This document shows positions 10,504 to 21,898 of a stretch of 64,000 nucleotides of DNA, piece by piece. The notes beneath the pieces were generated by a model. That model was not told the origin of the DNA and did not search any database. It saw nothing but the letters and a program-made list of their open reading frames with translations. The position numbers and the translations under genes were made by a program. Origin of the DNA: Coptis chinensis. Lineage: Eukaryota > Streptophyta > Magnoliopsida > Ranunculales > Ranunculaceae. The DNA lies in NCBI GenBank assembly GCA_015680905.1, contig CM027378.1, positions 14,427,001 to 14,491,000 on the forward strand, read 5' to 3'. Positions within the stretch are counted from its first letter, which is position 1. Each line of letters starts with the position of its first letter.

Positions 10504-11808
10504 GGATTGAAAGAGTGAGAGTGATTGGTTGAGAATCTAATAAGGGAGCATCATTCTCATCTCCCCATTTCTATTTTTTTTCAATTTTTTGTCATTTTAT
10601 TTTATTGTTTCTCAGTACTGATCTACTTTCTTACAAATCAAGTTGCGAGACAACAAAGCTAGAAAGGAGCTGAAGACACAGCCAAAGAATGACCAAGCTT
10701 CATCGGCGCTGTCGGCGACCGCAACCTGGCTAGGGGGCGACTGCCCAGTCACCTCCAGAGACATGTGTCCATTTTTTTGGCAACTTAGTTGGATTTTGAT
10801 GAATAGTTGTATTATGATCCCAGATTTTGTAATAGAGTAGGAGAAGTTAGTGGAACTTGTTTGTAATAGTTAGAGATTAAAAAAAAAATGAAAAAAAATG
10901 AGGAAAAATTGGTTTTTGATTGATTCCTTATGATGAACATGAGTTAAACTTGGTTTAAGTTATATACTTACCAAGGGATTAAAGTTTTAATTGTCTTGGG
11001 AAGTTCAAGTGTGTAAGGAAAGTTGTGGATCATAGCTCACACACTATGAATCAAATTGGTAATCAACACTCTAAGTTCATTTGACTCTAGTTAATCTAGG
11101 TTATTAATCTAAAACTAGTTAATCTATTAGATTAGTATAATATTAGTTTAGTTTTAAGTTTGGGCCCTTGAAGGCAAAGTTGTATAAATTATCAAAAGCC
11201 CAACTTGTGGGCTTTTTAAGTGGGCCTTTATTGTAACTTAAAATAGGGTAACACTCGAAAGGTTGGGCTTGATTCTCAGATCACGCGCCAACCGATGTTA
11301 CCTTCTCCTCAAGCAGCGTGTAAGCATAGCTTGAGAGGTAAATTCTAAACCTCTTTAAAGCCCAAGTAAGAGGATACCTTGTGTGTTCAAGCATGCTTAC
11401 GTGATTGTTTGAAATTAACTTGGATGTTGGATGTTGCTTGATTCTTGAAAGCCCTAAACCAAAAAAATGAATTAAAATCAATCAACTAGAGCCCAAAGTA
11501 GCCACGCTCCTCCAGAAAAAGATAAAAAATATAGCCACGTGGATTTAGAGTAATCAGTTACCAGATTCCGGTGAACCAATTACTTTCCTCACTCCCCTCC
11601 CCCAGATTCATCGTGAGTGAGATTCTTGGTGAACACCACTTGGTGAAGTGACTGCCTACTCTTCTGAGATATGTAGTAAAGCCATCCTAGTCTCGCGCCC
11701 AATTGTTCCCTTGAACAGGGCATAGTAAATTATAGACCAAACAAATATTTTCAAAAATCCAAAAAAATGAATTTCTACTGTTTGTGCATCATTATTGATT
11801 GAGCATTC
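10504..11808 (+). other. B1 leader, non-coding
   Basis: About 1.3 kb between the primer site and the gag-like reading. AT-rich, with a poly-A patch near 10880. I recognise no protein here. Open frames at 10643-10840 (plus strand) and 11281-11481 (minus strand) have no family features and are treated as chance. Confidence 0.45.
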
Positions 11809-12925
11809 ATGTCATATCAATATGTATTACAACTGTCATGGAATTATAATGAAAACCCAGAACCTTGTTCTTTTTGTGGCAGTCTTTATCACTAGTTATC
11901 CCATTGTCTATCATATTCCGAATTCGAGTCTACTATAGGAATTCCTTATGATTATGAACCTCAATTTTCAAAATTCCCTAGTACCCCATACACTCAAGAG
12001 TTTTCCAGTCATGCCGATAATTCATGGAGTTCCACCACAAATAGTCAACTACTATATATATATCCACATGGTCAGTCAGAGTACGGTTTCACCCAAAACC
12101 CATTACCATTCACATCACCATCCATATCAAATTTATATCCCACTCCACCATCCATCACAGACCAACTCTACCAGGAAATTGCCAAGTAAACAATACTAAC
12201 TCAACAAATAGCAACTACGTTATATTTTCTCCAATCCGATTCAAAAGATGCCACATCTGAGACTAATATTCTTTCCACTAGTCCAGAACCTATCCAACAA
12301 GAGGAATAATGTGTTATTATAACAAAACCAATTGCTAAATCCCATCCTGATATTAATGACCAATCAAATCTCCATCGACCTCCACCTGACTATTGTGAGA
12401 ATTCTAGATTTTATGATAATGAATATATGCCAGAAGTCACAGTTTCTCTCACATGCCTTAATGCATCATCACCCATAAATGAGAAAACTTCAGCAGAAGA
12501 AACTCAAGAGCATGTATTGGACTCGACACACTTGGAAAATGGCATTGAGAAAATTTATGAAGATCTAGACAGAGAGGACAAAGAAAATGAAGTGCTTGAG
12601 AAAGAGGGAATAAAATCTATGGTGGAAAGAAGATTTCAATTTAGTTTGGTTGATAGAACAAATTTGTGACATCCTTGCTATTGCAGATATGAACCACAAT
12701 CTTGTGAAAACGCCAAACCTAGATGAAGAATTCTTTGAGTCCTCGAGATCATGTGAAGAACCTCCACCTAACCATCACCATCCCAATTTAGCACCTCTTG
12801 AAATCCAACCTCCATTCATAAAAAAAATCCACCAATTTCTGAGGACTGCACCACAAAACCATTTCAAAGATACCTCATATTCGCACTTAAGCCAATTGCC
12901 TTTGAGATCATTCATAATTTTCTAG
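11809..12925 (+). pseudogene. B1 gag-like protein with zinc knuckle (degenerate)
   Basis: One reading frame runs from an ATG at 11809 to 12669, broken by in-frame stops, then shifts frame and continues to 12925. Near its start it carries CSFCGSLYH, a stop, then LSHC. This has the C-x2-C-x4-H-x4-C spacing of a retroviral zinc knuckle (11866-11907). A glutamate-rich middle follows (about 12475-12610). The C-terminal part (LDEEFFESSRSCEEPPP and onward) resembles the tail of the C1 and C2 polyproteins, which links the element to the same group. The protein would have packaged element RNA. No protease motif is visible. Confidence 0.6.
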
Positions 12926-13259
12926 ACCTTCCCAGTAAGAGACTTTGCCCAATATACAAACATAAGAGTCTGTCATTTCAGTAGTTGAGAAACCTGGTAT
13001 GTTCTATTCCCCATGAATTGAGCATCATGATGGACGTCTTCTACCAAACTCTCACTCTTTTGGACAAGTTAACTATGACGGGTTATTGCATAAGTTCCAT
13101 GATGGGTTACACAAACATTCTGTTATCATTCTGCATCTTACTCTCTAACTACAACATTTCATTATGTTAGGGGATGTATGCTTTCATATGTTTTTCTATA
13201 AAAATCCCCAACTGTTTAAACTATTATTATATAGTTAACAACATATCATCCATCTCATA

Positions 13260-13500
13260 TGCATAGTCTTGGAGAATCTGACTTAAGATGACCCCACATA
13301 TAGTCTTGAATATCTGACTATAAAAGATTCATGTTATGTTTTCTCGATGCATTCCATGAAAGTGCATCCTTAAGATAACCGGACCGCTCCACTTGGAATG
13401 TGTGGTTGTAAGTGTCGGAGCCTTAGTCCACGTATATCTCGCATATTCTTTGTAAAATACTTTTTACTCATCGTTTGAGTAAGTGTGATCCTATAGAGCG
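13260..13500 (+). other. B1 conserved post-gag block with hairpin
   Basis: This non-coding stretch resembles 46800-47060 in C1 and, reversed, 63255-63440 in C3. Shared landmarks are ATCTGACTATAAAAGA, TAACCGGACC, GGTTGTAAGTGTCGG and CTTAGTCCACG. At its centre CTCC (13387-13390) faces GGAA, with flanking ACC and GGT, forming an imperfect small stem. It lies just downstream of the coding region in each element. Its function is unknown. Confidence 0.6.
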
Positions 13501-13744
13501 AGTATACAATTTTCTTTTCTTTATTTTACATTTCTTTGTCAAAATAGTTGTTTTTCTCTATTCTCATTATGAAAGGTTCTCGATACGTTAATAGTTATGT
13601 GAATTTTCCAAAAATAAAAACAGGCAATGGATTCCACCTAGACCAACCCTTAGAAGTACGCAATCTCCATTCTTCTAAGGGAAGTTTGAAGATCAGTTAC
13701 GTGTTATTAAGGGTCTCGCATATCACCATGCACTTTATTTTTGT

Positions 13745-13890
13745 CTCAACTTAAACCATATAGATACCAATTGTCCCTTGCTCACCAACATATCATCACA
13801 TCAACCATTAAATACATTCAGACAAGGACAAGGTACATACAACAATCAGAACAGAGCATTAGTTTCCATCCCATTTTAACCATAACTACC
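13745..13890 (+). pseudogene. B1 displaced gag-like fragment
   Basis: One frame reads DTNCPLL, then TFRQGQGTYNNQNRALVS. This parallels FYCPLV followed by QPQGQGNLGDQNRGLVP in the gag of C1 (about 29921 and 44975). It lies downstream of the sequence matching the polyprotein tail, so the order is reversed relative to C1. The similarity is short and the call tentative. Confidence 0.4.
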
Positions 13891-14430
13891 AAATCCACCA
13901 AAGAGACCTAGTTCCACCACCCACTAGTGTCCAATCAGCTAGACCTTTCCATTATGTCTTGCGTAGTATCCCCCAACACACATAACTGAAGCCACAGTCT
14001 GACTAGATTGGGTTCCATAATTTTCAAAACTAGAGGATATAAAAATGAAAATTATACGCCCGGAGTAACCAAAATTATACCAAATTCACGTATAATTTTA
14101 TCTTCTTGTCAAAACCTCTATATGGTTAGAGATATCTTTTGCTGGAGAAAATCAACCCAAAAAAAAACCACGCACACACATTTCATGTGTCTATATAGAT
14201 ACTTTTTATTATCTATATGGTTTACATACAATATGGTTACATATACAAAAACCTCTATATGGTTACATACTTTTTATTTCTTAAATCGTAGTTTAATCAT
14301 AATCATGCATGCATGTTAGATTTTCTGCATTTCATATATGTTTTCAAAAATACAAAAACCCAAAAAGATTTTATAGTAGAATAAATATCCCTAATATAAT
14401 AAACCATACATTTCTTGTTTTATATCAAAC

Positions 14431-14583
14431 AACCCATGCCCCAAACTTATTTGGGGGTGGCGCATTTTCATCATGATGAACATAATATAGGTGTATTGTC
14501 GTTTTTGCTCATGTTTTTATGGTAATCTCTTCCCTTATCTTTTCATACTTTGAGAACAAAGCATAGTTTTATTTAGGGGTGGT
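14431..14583 (+). other. B1 internal hairpin and polypurine-like module
   Basis: CTTTGAGAACAAAG (14548-14561) can fold as a small stem-loop and is followed by TTTAGGGGTGGT (14572-14583). A further TTTGGGGGTGG occurs at about 14451-14461. The same pair, hairpin then G-rich tract, occurs about 1.5-1.7 kb before the 3' LTR in A, C1, C2 and C3. It resembles the true 3' polypurine tract of these elements. Confidence 0.6.
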
Positions 14584-16162
14584 ATAGTAATATTTTGCAA
14601 AAACTAGACATTTTCCATATAGTAAATATAATAGTATATTTCTTCTTTCCTAAAAAAATTTTCGAAAAAGACAAAAAAAAATTTTTGTTCAGTATTAAAA
14701 AGTCTTGTTTTCCTTTTCTATGATGAATAAATAGTTTAGAAGTCTCATTATAGCAATAGAGTAAGGACTTGTTCTTCGTACTTAGACTAATATACGTACA
14801 ATAGTTTCTACATCTTTTCATGAATGACATGCATTAACATTTGTTTGTATATAGTAGTGAGTTTCCGAAGCCAAGGTTAGAACAATTAAGTTCCATATCC
14901 TGTGAGAATCTAGTCAAAAGCCTCATCTGAATGTTTACTGAGTGATGACACAAAGGATGTCCAGATAGAAAGACCACACGTCGACTTGTTTGATCACCAC
15001 ACCATATCCTAAAAGAGAATTTAGGCCCTTTTTAGATCGATATAGCCAAATAAACGTTAAAAACCCAAAAATATAATTTTCCCCTAGTTACCCCTTCACC
15101 CTTTTCTAAATGCCTTTTTATTCTTCACCAAAAATTCCTAACCCATTACAACACACAATAAAAAACTTACCCAGCTGACAAGTTAAGAACTAGATGAATA
15201 TCAGAAAAAGAGAAGAGAAGACCTTGTACAAAAACAGAACAATTATTTGCTTCGAAAAGAAAAGAAAAAAAAGACCCATCAAAAACCACAACATCAAAAA
15301 AATCAAAGGAGTCTAAAAAATTGAATCTCCCAAAAGTTCAAAATGAAAAAGAGACGATATCAGAAACAAAAAGAAACAAAAGCAAAGTCAGAACTCCAAA
15401 AAATTCAAAATCATATGGAGTCACAAAGCCGAAGGGCTAAAATAATGTATCACAATTCGGAAGCAAAAGAATAAAACGATGTTCTTCTCTTGTTACAAGT
15501 ATCTTGATGACCCAGTTTCTAGACTTATCAGATTTTGTTTTTCCTTTCCTTTTTCTTTCTAAATCATCACCCTATCTCCGTAACTCCTAATAAAAGACCT
15601 CTATCTCAATTAGGAATAGGATGGTGTGATAGTAACTAGCAAGCGTGATCAATCGACTACGGTTTTTTTGGACTTCATTTGAGTATGCGAGGAATATAAG
15701 TACCCGCTGCACTTGAGATAACGAACCTTGAGTGAATCTATCAGAGAGTTGTGATTGCAACACACCCATGTGAGAACCCACCTTAAGGAAGCCCTCCAAA
15801 AGCCTCGGAAATGACTCTGCTTTTGCATTTCATTGCTAATGTTTTGCACATTTATCTTTAGATGATTAAATTATTGTATATATGTTATTCTAAGCTCAAA
15901 GGAGCTTATCCTTATTCACCGCTAATGAGATGTATGAACTTCTGAGAATAAATAAGGAAACAAGACCCTCTGTACTAAATAGAAAAAGTTTGTGAGTACC
16001 TTCACTGGAAAACTCTCATGAGGCTTAAAGCTCGTCCACTACGAAATTCCTAGTGGTTTAAGGCCTTGTTGCATATGGCCAATGCAATCGCACTCTGTGA
16101 AACAAGATTAGTATAACTTATAATAAATCACTCATTTGTGATCTTAGTTTTTTCTCTCATCC
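14584..16162 (+). other. B1 3' untranslated module
   Basis: No gene. From about 14840 the sequence parallels the 3' untranslated regions of C1, C2 and, reversed, A and C3. Shared phrases are TGTGAGAATCTAG, TTGATCACCACACCATATCC, a run of AAAAGAAAAG-type repeats, CTCCTAATAAAAGACCTCTA and GTGAGTACCTTCACTGGAAA. CCACTACGAAATTCCTAGTGG-like sequence at 16036-16056 is the degraded form of a palindrome that is perfect in C2 and C3. Confidence 0.65.
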
Positions 16163-16199
16163 TTGCTTGAGGACAAGCAAGATGCTATTTTGGGGTTGG
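16163..16199 (+). promoter_or_regulatory. B1 hairpin and 3' polypurine tract
   Basis: TTGCTTGAGGACAAGCAA (16163-16180) is a perfect seven-pair stem with loop AGGA. It is followed by TTTTGGGGTTGG directly before the 3' LTR. The purine-rich tract is where plus-strand DNA synthesis should start. The hairpin in front of it is shared by all five larger LTR elements here. Confidence 0.75.
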
Positions 16200-17025
16200 T
16201 GATCATCCCCCAAATGTGCATTTTATTACCCGTATATTGCTACATTACAGCCTTTCTTAAGCTTAATGAAAAGACAACTAATAGCTTTTATTGCCTTTTT
16301 CAAATTAGAGAGTATTTCATACCACTTATCATAAAAGCTGCGTCTTAGCACTAAAAGGAGCCTTAATCACGCTTATTATGAAGACCAGAAGTTGTTATGG
16401 AAAAGTACTAAAAAAGTCAAATTCAACGGTCAAAGTCCCTCAAATCAGAAGACTAGAGATGGATGCCCTTATCTCAAAATATGACATTATCCCAAAACCT
16501 ACCTTGGTCAAGAAGACATCAAAAAGAAAAAACTAAAACAAAAGCAATAGTGAAGTGTGAGGTGTCTAATTTGTAATGGAGAAGAGCAAATCTGTAAAAG
16601 GCAAAAGTAAAGGTATATAACCCAAAAGTAAGGGAGAGAGAAACCATCCATTGTCTCAGGATCCAAACCATTTGGTTTGTTTAATTTCTTGTCTAGTTTT
16701 TCAATTCAAGTTTTTACTTTATTGTTTGTTTTATTTCCTTCCAATCAAAACTTGTTATTTTACTTGTTCTTATATCAATCTTCAATCTTATTTTCCTTTG
16801 TTCTTATTTCAAGCTTTAATCAATCTTTCTTTCCATATTTTCAAGTCATTTCAATATCAACAACTAAAACTTTCAATGTTTTCATTAGCTTAAAACCAAT
16901 CTAATCCATACAAGAGTTTTACTTTTCTTCTTCACAACTCCCATACTCAAACTCTAAACAATTTAGGATGAACCTCATTTCTAAAACAAACTTTTTTGAA
17001 GTTACCACCACTATCTAAAGCTTCT
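16200..17025 (+). repeat. B1 3' LTR
   Basis: Starts TGATCATCCCCC and ends CTTCT, where the 5' LTR has CTTCA, so the terminal CA is mutated. It aligns with 9646-10486 along its length. A TATA-like GTATATAACC lies near 16613. GGGTC at 17026-17030 is the right target duplication. Confidence 0.85.
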
Positions 17026-17030
17026 GGGTC

Positions 17031-17401
17031 CAGCAAGGTGACCCTTTGGGTCCCCTTCTCTTTGCACTGGTGTTGCATCTTCTGATTCTACATATCAAGT
17101 CCATATGTCAGTTATTGCTACACATTTGGTACTTAGACGATGGGACTCTGATTGGGGATATAGATCAAGTAGCGACAACTTTGTGTATGACTCAGGAAGA
17201 AGGACCTTCTTATGGGTTGGTTCTTAATGTGGCTAAAACTGAGATATTTTAGCCATCTTTGGATTCACGTCGCTCCACTCCCGATCTCTTTCCTATAGAT
17301 TTATCTCATTCTCAGCAAGGGGTCAGGTTGCTTGGAGGGACAATCAGCATTGATTTATCCTTTGTCATGGGCCTTGCTCGCAAGCAGGTTAAAAAGGCTA
17401 T
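17031..17401 (+). pseudogene. RT relic 'Rt', C-terminal polymerase part
   Basis: Reading resumes in frame right after the B1 duplication with QQGDPLGPLLFAL, reverse-transcriptase motif B of this family. It continues with WYLDDGTLIGD (motif C, both catalytic aspartates kept) and LNVAKTEIF, then a stop where the family usually has tryptophan (about 17250), then QQGVRLLGG. The relic ends where element A begins at 17402. Any remainder would lie beyond the right edge of this window. The clean resumption shows that B1 inserted into one pre-existing gene. Confidence 0.8.
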
Positions 17402-18709
17402 TGATAGCTGTAGTTTTGCACGTGTAAAGATATGGTTTCTTACACACACTTAAATATGATCGTTCAAATACCTCGCTCACGTGCAATTTGTAATTTATTT
17501 CGAGCAAGAGTTTCATTCCAAACCTAAGGGCTAGAACTCAAGTTAACAACCAAATGAAGATTTCTATATAAGGGAATTATGTTAGTAGGATTTTACAAAT
17601 ATTTATTTTAACCCACTTTCCTAAGTGACTTAGTTTGCAAGTTACTCAACTTAGATTACAATAGGTTTGGTTAAAGCACTTGTTCCGGAGATAAAAATGA
17701 GAAACATATGAAAAGAGAATTCTACTAGTTTACTTAAGATTGCAAGACTCAACTTAGAAATGACTTTAATTAATAACTTAGAATTGAAAACATTTTATAA
17801 ATTTAACTTAAAAAACCAAAAAAAAAAAAAAAAATACAAATATGGAAACCTTCTACTCCGGGCTAAACTTAACTAATGGAGCAAAAGTTATTTCTTGCTC
17901 ATGAAGACATCTTTTTATAGAAAATGAGAGTGCTCATTTTCTTTACATCCACATGAATTCTAACATCCAACTGCATCCATAAATGAGAAATCTTGATTTT
18001 TTTTCTAATCAAGACATTAAGCCACCTAATTAAGCCACCAATCAAGACTTTTGTGCCAAAATCAAATAAATTTGTTTGCCACCTAATCATGCCACCAATT
18101 AGAAATTTTTTTCTACTTAATTAAGCCACCTAATGATGCAACCTAATGATGCAACCAATTAGTACTTTTGTGCCAAAGTTATGCACAAAAGTCTTTAATG
18201 CATGGTTTTATTGCAGCTTGATTTATGTGGAAGCTTGTCGTGTGAGCTTGGTTGCCAGATTCTGTGGGTCTGCACAGTGGGTCCCTCATGCCTCGACCAG
18301 TGGCGAATCTAAAAAGGTTACTTTTTACAAAGTCTCGCCTATGTGTAGAGCTCACCGTACTGATCTTTCTGATGGTTCATTTTCTGCCATTGGAGTCCAG
18401 GTTCAGCAAATACGAGCTTCAGAAGTTTGATGCTTTTCATGTGCTTTGATCCTGTTCTGACTTGGAACTGTCATGTTTGATTCCCTGGGCATTAGTCAGG
18501 TTTCATTGAGCTTCACGTGGGCTAAATCGAAATACTTCATGTAGACACACTATTCCGTGCTTAAATACTGGCTTTTATCCTCATTTTCACGTTGATTTCT
18601 CAATCCTATAAAAGCACAAAAATATAATTAATTATTATTATTAAACGCATAATTAACCAAAATGTTATGTCTCTATGGGGTTTTATATTACAGTTTTGGG
18701 TGCTTATCA
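17402..18709 (-). repeat. A 3' LTR
   Basis: 1,308 bp. On the plus strand it starts TGATAGCTG and ends GCTTATCA. The part up to about 18176 aligns with the 5' LTR piece at 55596-56296, sharing TTTTGCACGTGTAAAGAT, CTCGCTCACGTG and ATTTCGAGCAAGAGTTTC. The distal part aligns with the old LTR remnant at 1068-1785. It begins inside the RT relic. Confidence 0.8.
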
Positions 18710-20263
18710 CACCACCCCCAAACAGGACTTTGCTTGTCCTCAAACGAAGAAGAGACATTAAAATAGATAAGTGGCCAAAAAATGTGTAGTCCTAACTAAT
18801 TCTCATTTCGCAAAGTGCGATTGCATTGACCATATGCAAAAAGACCTTAAACAACTAGGAATTCCCTAGTGGATGAGTTATAGCCTCGTGAGAGTTTTTC
18901 AGAGAAGATACTCACAAACTTCATCTATAGTACAACGACGTAGCAACAAAGGCTTGTTCCTTTAATTAATCTCAGATATCTATACATCTCATTAGCGGGG
19001 AACGAGGATTAATTTCTTTAATACTCAATTTAATATGCAAACAATAATTAAAACATCTACATATGAACATGCATACAATGAACTTTACATTAAAATGTAC
19101 AAGCAAGGCCGTTTCCAGATCTTTTGGAGAGCGTCCCTAAATAGGTTCTCACAGGTATGTGTCGAAACACAAATTCGTTCATAATTTTTCCACTCAAGTT
19201 TTGCTAACTCCAGTGTGCAGTGACACACTTTTTCTTACATCTTAATGATAGTAAGAGGAGCCGAGGTCGATCAATCACGTCTACTACTTATTATCACACC
19301 ATCCTACTCCTAATTGAGCTAAAGGCCTTTATTAGGTATTATGGGGCATAGGTGGTGGTGTAGAAGAAAATGGGAATGGAAAAAAAAAATGATAAGTATG
19401 AGAGAATAAGGTCTTCTAGATATTGACACTAGAGAAATCCTTAGCTTGTTTTCTTTTTCTGCTTCTAACATAAGTTTCCATACTTTGCACTTTTAAGCGT
19501 TGGACTCCTTTTGATTTGATTTTGGGAAGTTCTAACTTTGATTTTTTTTTTTCTAAATTTTGGGAAATATAATTCTATTTTTCTTTTCTTTTTCTTTTTC
19601 TTTCTAAAGCAAGTAACTGATTTTGATTTGGGACAAATCATTCTCTTTATTTTTTCACATTTCATTCTATTTCTCATACTCATCATTTTAGTTGGTTTAA
19701 TAAATGGGTAAGGAATTTTTGGTGAAAATGAAAAGTTTGATGAAATGTTTAGTGGGGCGACTAGTGGTAAAATTTGTAATAAGTATGAATTTTTGGCTAT
19801 GTCAATCCAAAGGCCTAAATTCTCGCCTAGGATTCGGATGGTGATCAAGTAAGTAGACGCGTGATTTTCTCTACTCAGAAAAACTACTCCTCTGTGCCAT
19901 TACTCATAATTCACACATATCAAGGCTTTTTTGTTAGATTCTCACAATATTGGTAATTTAAGTAAACTAACAGTGGATTCCAGAAACTTACTGCTATGTA
20001 CCGTCAATGATACTTTGTATATGAATGCTCATGAAAAAGTGTAAAAACTAGTGCGTACGTATTATCTTAAGTTTCTTAAGAACAAATCCTAATTTGAATA
20101 CTTATGTGAGATTTCTAGACAATTTTCATCACAGAAAAAGAAACAAGACTTTGTCACAAAGTACATTTATTTAGAATAAAAACTATATACAACCTACAAA
20201 TTGCCTAATTTTTGCTACAGGTTTAAAGCACCCTCAAACAGCATGATGCTTAGTCCTCGAAGT
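18710..20263 (-). other. A 3' untranslated module with two hairpin-polypurine copies
   Basis: No gene. On the minus strand the order toward the LTR is as follows. An internal hairpin-like CTTCGAGGACTAAG lies at 20248-20263 and is followed by TGTTTGAGGGTGCT (20226-20240). The long conserved stretch comes next. The palindrome CCACTAGGGAATTCCTAGTT-type lies at 18852-18872. The 3' hairpin (about 18730-18747) and TTTGGGGGTGG (18710-18721) come last. A lysine-rich open frame at 19465-19848 lies in low-complexity untranslated sequence and is not considered a gene. Confidence 0.65.
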
Positions 20264-20445
20264 ATCAAGAGATGCAGAAAGAAATTACCTAAGAACCGTG
20301 AGCAAAATTAGAGTTGGACATCTGCAACAGAAATTTCTTCTAAACAAATATATTATACAAAAAGGAAAAATGATAGCACACCAGCCATAACTATATACAG
20401 TTACATATATATACATTGTCCTACTCAAATTTTACCAACCACTAG

Positions 20446-21399
20446 CTACTGGCTTTCTCTCATCATCTCGAGTGAAATGCATTTCCTTAGCATCATGCCA
20501 ATATATAATGGTTTGCCAAATGGTGCTCCATTGTGGTGCCCCTGATTCGTTTTTAAATGTGCCAACATATCTTCGTCCTCAATGAAACAGCGGACGTACC
20601 TCAGGTATCTTGATGGTCTCCGCCATGCCCGAAATCTTAATGAACAAATAATTCTATTTGCAGGGCACATAGAATCTACTTGAACCCAGTCGTTGAAAGT
20701 TGCCAAAAACTGTGAGAAATGTGTCCTCATAATTCAGCATGCAGTTACAGGTAAAAGTAAATATTTGTGCCGAAAATTGCAAGCTCTTTTCAAATTAGAG
20801 ATAACACAGTTTGTGATATCAAAGAGTGTATGACCTTGAGCAAGAGCATTGAAAACTACACATGTAGTGTTATTGGCAGTAAAAACATGCCAATCTCCCA
20901 TGATGTTTAAAAGTACAAACAACATTGTATTTCCTATGTTCATGGTCATGCTTGCTAAGGGAATGGTGGTTTTTGGCCATCTGCCAGGTGCAGCTCCTTC
21001 GTCTATTCGTGCCAGACCATCACCATATGTCTAGCAAAAATGAGGCCATGAAAATGAACGGTATGAATTATGGCTAATGTATGACCATGTTGTTACTGGT
21101 TGGTGATAAGGCAGATCCAAAGTTAGGGCAATCGTTGGCTCAGAGAAAATATGTTATGTGTCCCCAATTGTGATTATGAACCCATCTAGGAAGAAACCAT
21201 GTTCATGGTTAAATGCTCGGGTGTCTTCCATATTGGCATAAAAGTATGCAGCCAAACTTGGAGAATAAATTTGGTCTAGTGGAAGAAGTAGGGAAGACCA
21301 CCCAATGTTGGTAATGTAGTCACGGAAATGAAGGCCATAAGCTGGGGAGTCCATCATAGCTTGGAATGATTGCTCAGGAATGATTTTTGGAGTTTCCAT
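20446..21399 (-). pseudogene. A env-region ORF 2 (plant transposon protein-like)
   Basis: Starts METPKIIPEQSFQAMM at 21399 and runs to 20446 with a few stops (about 21154, 20733). Landmarks are IGWSSLLLPLDQIYSPSLAA with a following YFYANM, then NTMLFVLLNIMGDWHVFTA, then NLKRACNFRHKYLLLPV. The same order occurs in C3 at 59493-60457. It resembles the uncharacterised 'putative plant transposon protein' domains found between pol and the 3' LTR of Athila elements. The function is unknown. No signal peptide is seen. A TATA-like TATAAAT (minus strand, 21441-21447) lies 43 bp before the start. Confidence 0.6.
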
Positions 21400-21440
21400 G
21401 CTTGATGAAGATGATCCTTGAGGGAGTAGAGAGAGATGTG

Positions 21441-21447
21441 ATTTATA
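21441..21447 (-). promoter_or_regulatory. TATA-like box before A env-region ORF 2
   Basis: Minus-strand TATAAAT within CTACTATAAATCACATC, 43 bp upstream of the ATG at 21399. It could drive a separate transcript of the ORF, but this is inferred from motif and position only. Confidence 0.4.
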
Positions 21448-21898
21448 GTAGGGAATCCTGACAGACTATCAATCAGTGTGGTGAGAAGTCCAAAAGTAAA
21501 TAGTCGCCTTGCATGAAACAACAATAAAGGCCCACCACAAGGTAATCAAATATGTTATCCATGCCTACAGATAAAGTCGAACAAAGTCTGTCGTGATGGA
21601 TGGAAAAGTATGGAAGAAGATAATGCCCTCTTGCAAACAAATTTAAAACAATAGTTTAAAATTTGTTTTGAAATAATGGTGTATTGATAACAACAAGAAT
21701 GATTACAAGCTAATGGTACACTATATTTAACTACTGCTTAACACAAAAACAACAGAGGTTGACTACGAGATAAACAAAACTAAAAACCTAATTTTTAAAG
21801 GTGGAACAAAATCCAAGGCTTTGTGGATGACGAGGATGGTTAAGTGGAAGCAGATCATTCATAAGATTGTTGAGTTGATCAATCTACTGGATGAGCTG

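Larger units (their letters stand above)
9646..17025 (+). mobile_element. LTR retrotransposon B1 (non-autonomous)
   Basis: Complete 7,380-bp element with LTRs 9646-10486 and 16200-17025, a primer-binding site at 10489, a polypurine tract before 16200, and the 5-base duplication GGGTC on both sides (9641-9645 and 17026-17030). The interior encodes only a decayed gag-like protein. I find no reverse transcriptase, RNase H or integrase. Its 3' half shares conserved untranslated blocks with elements A, C1, C2 and C3 although its LTR is different, so it probably used another element's enzymes. It sits inside the polymerase region of the RT relic. Confidence 0.85.

Noticed and set aside
19465-19848. 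127-residue open frame on the minus strand
   Set aside because: Lysine-rich low-complexity translation of the shared 3' untranslated module. The other elements do not keep it as an open frame.
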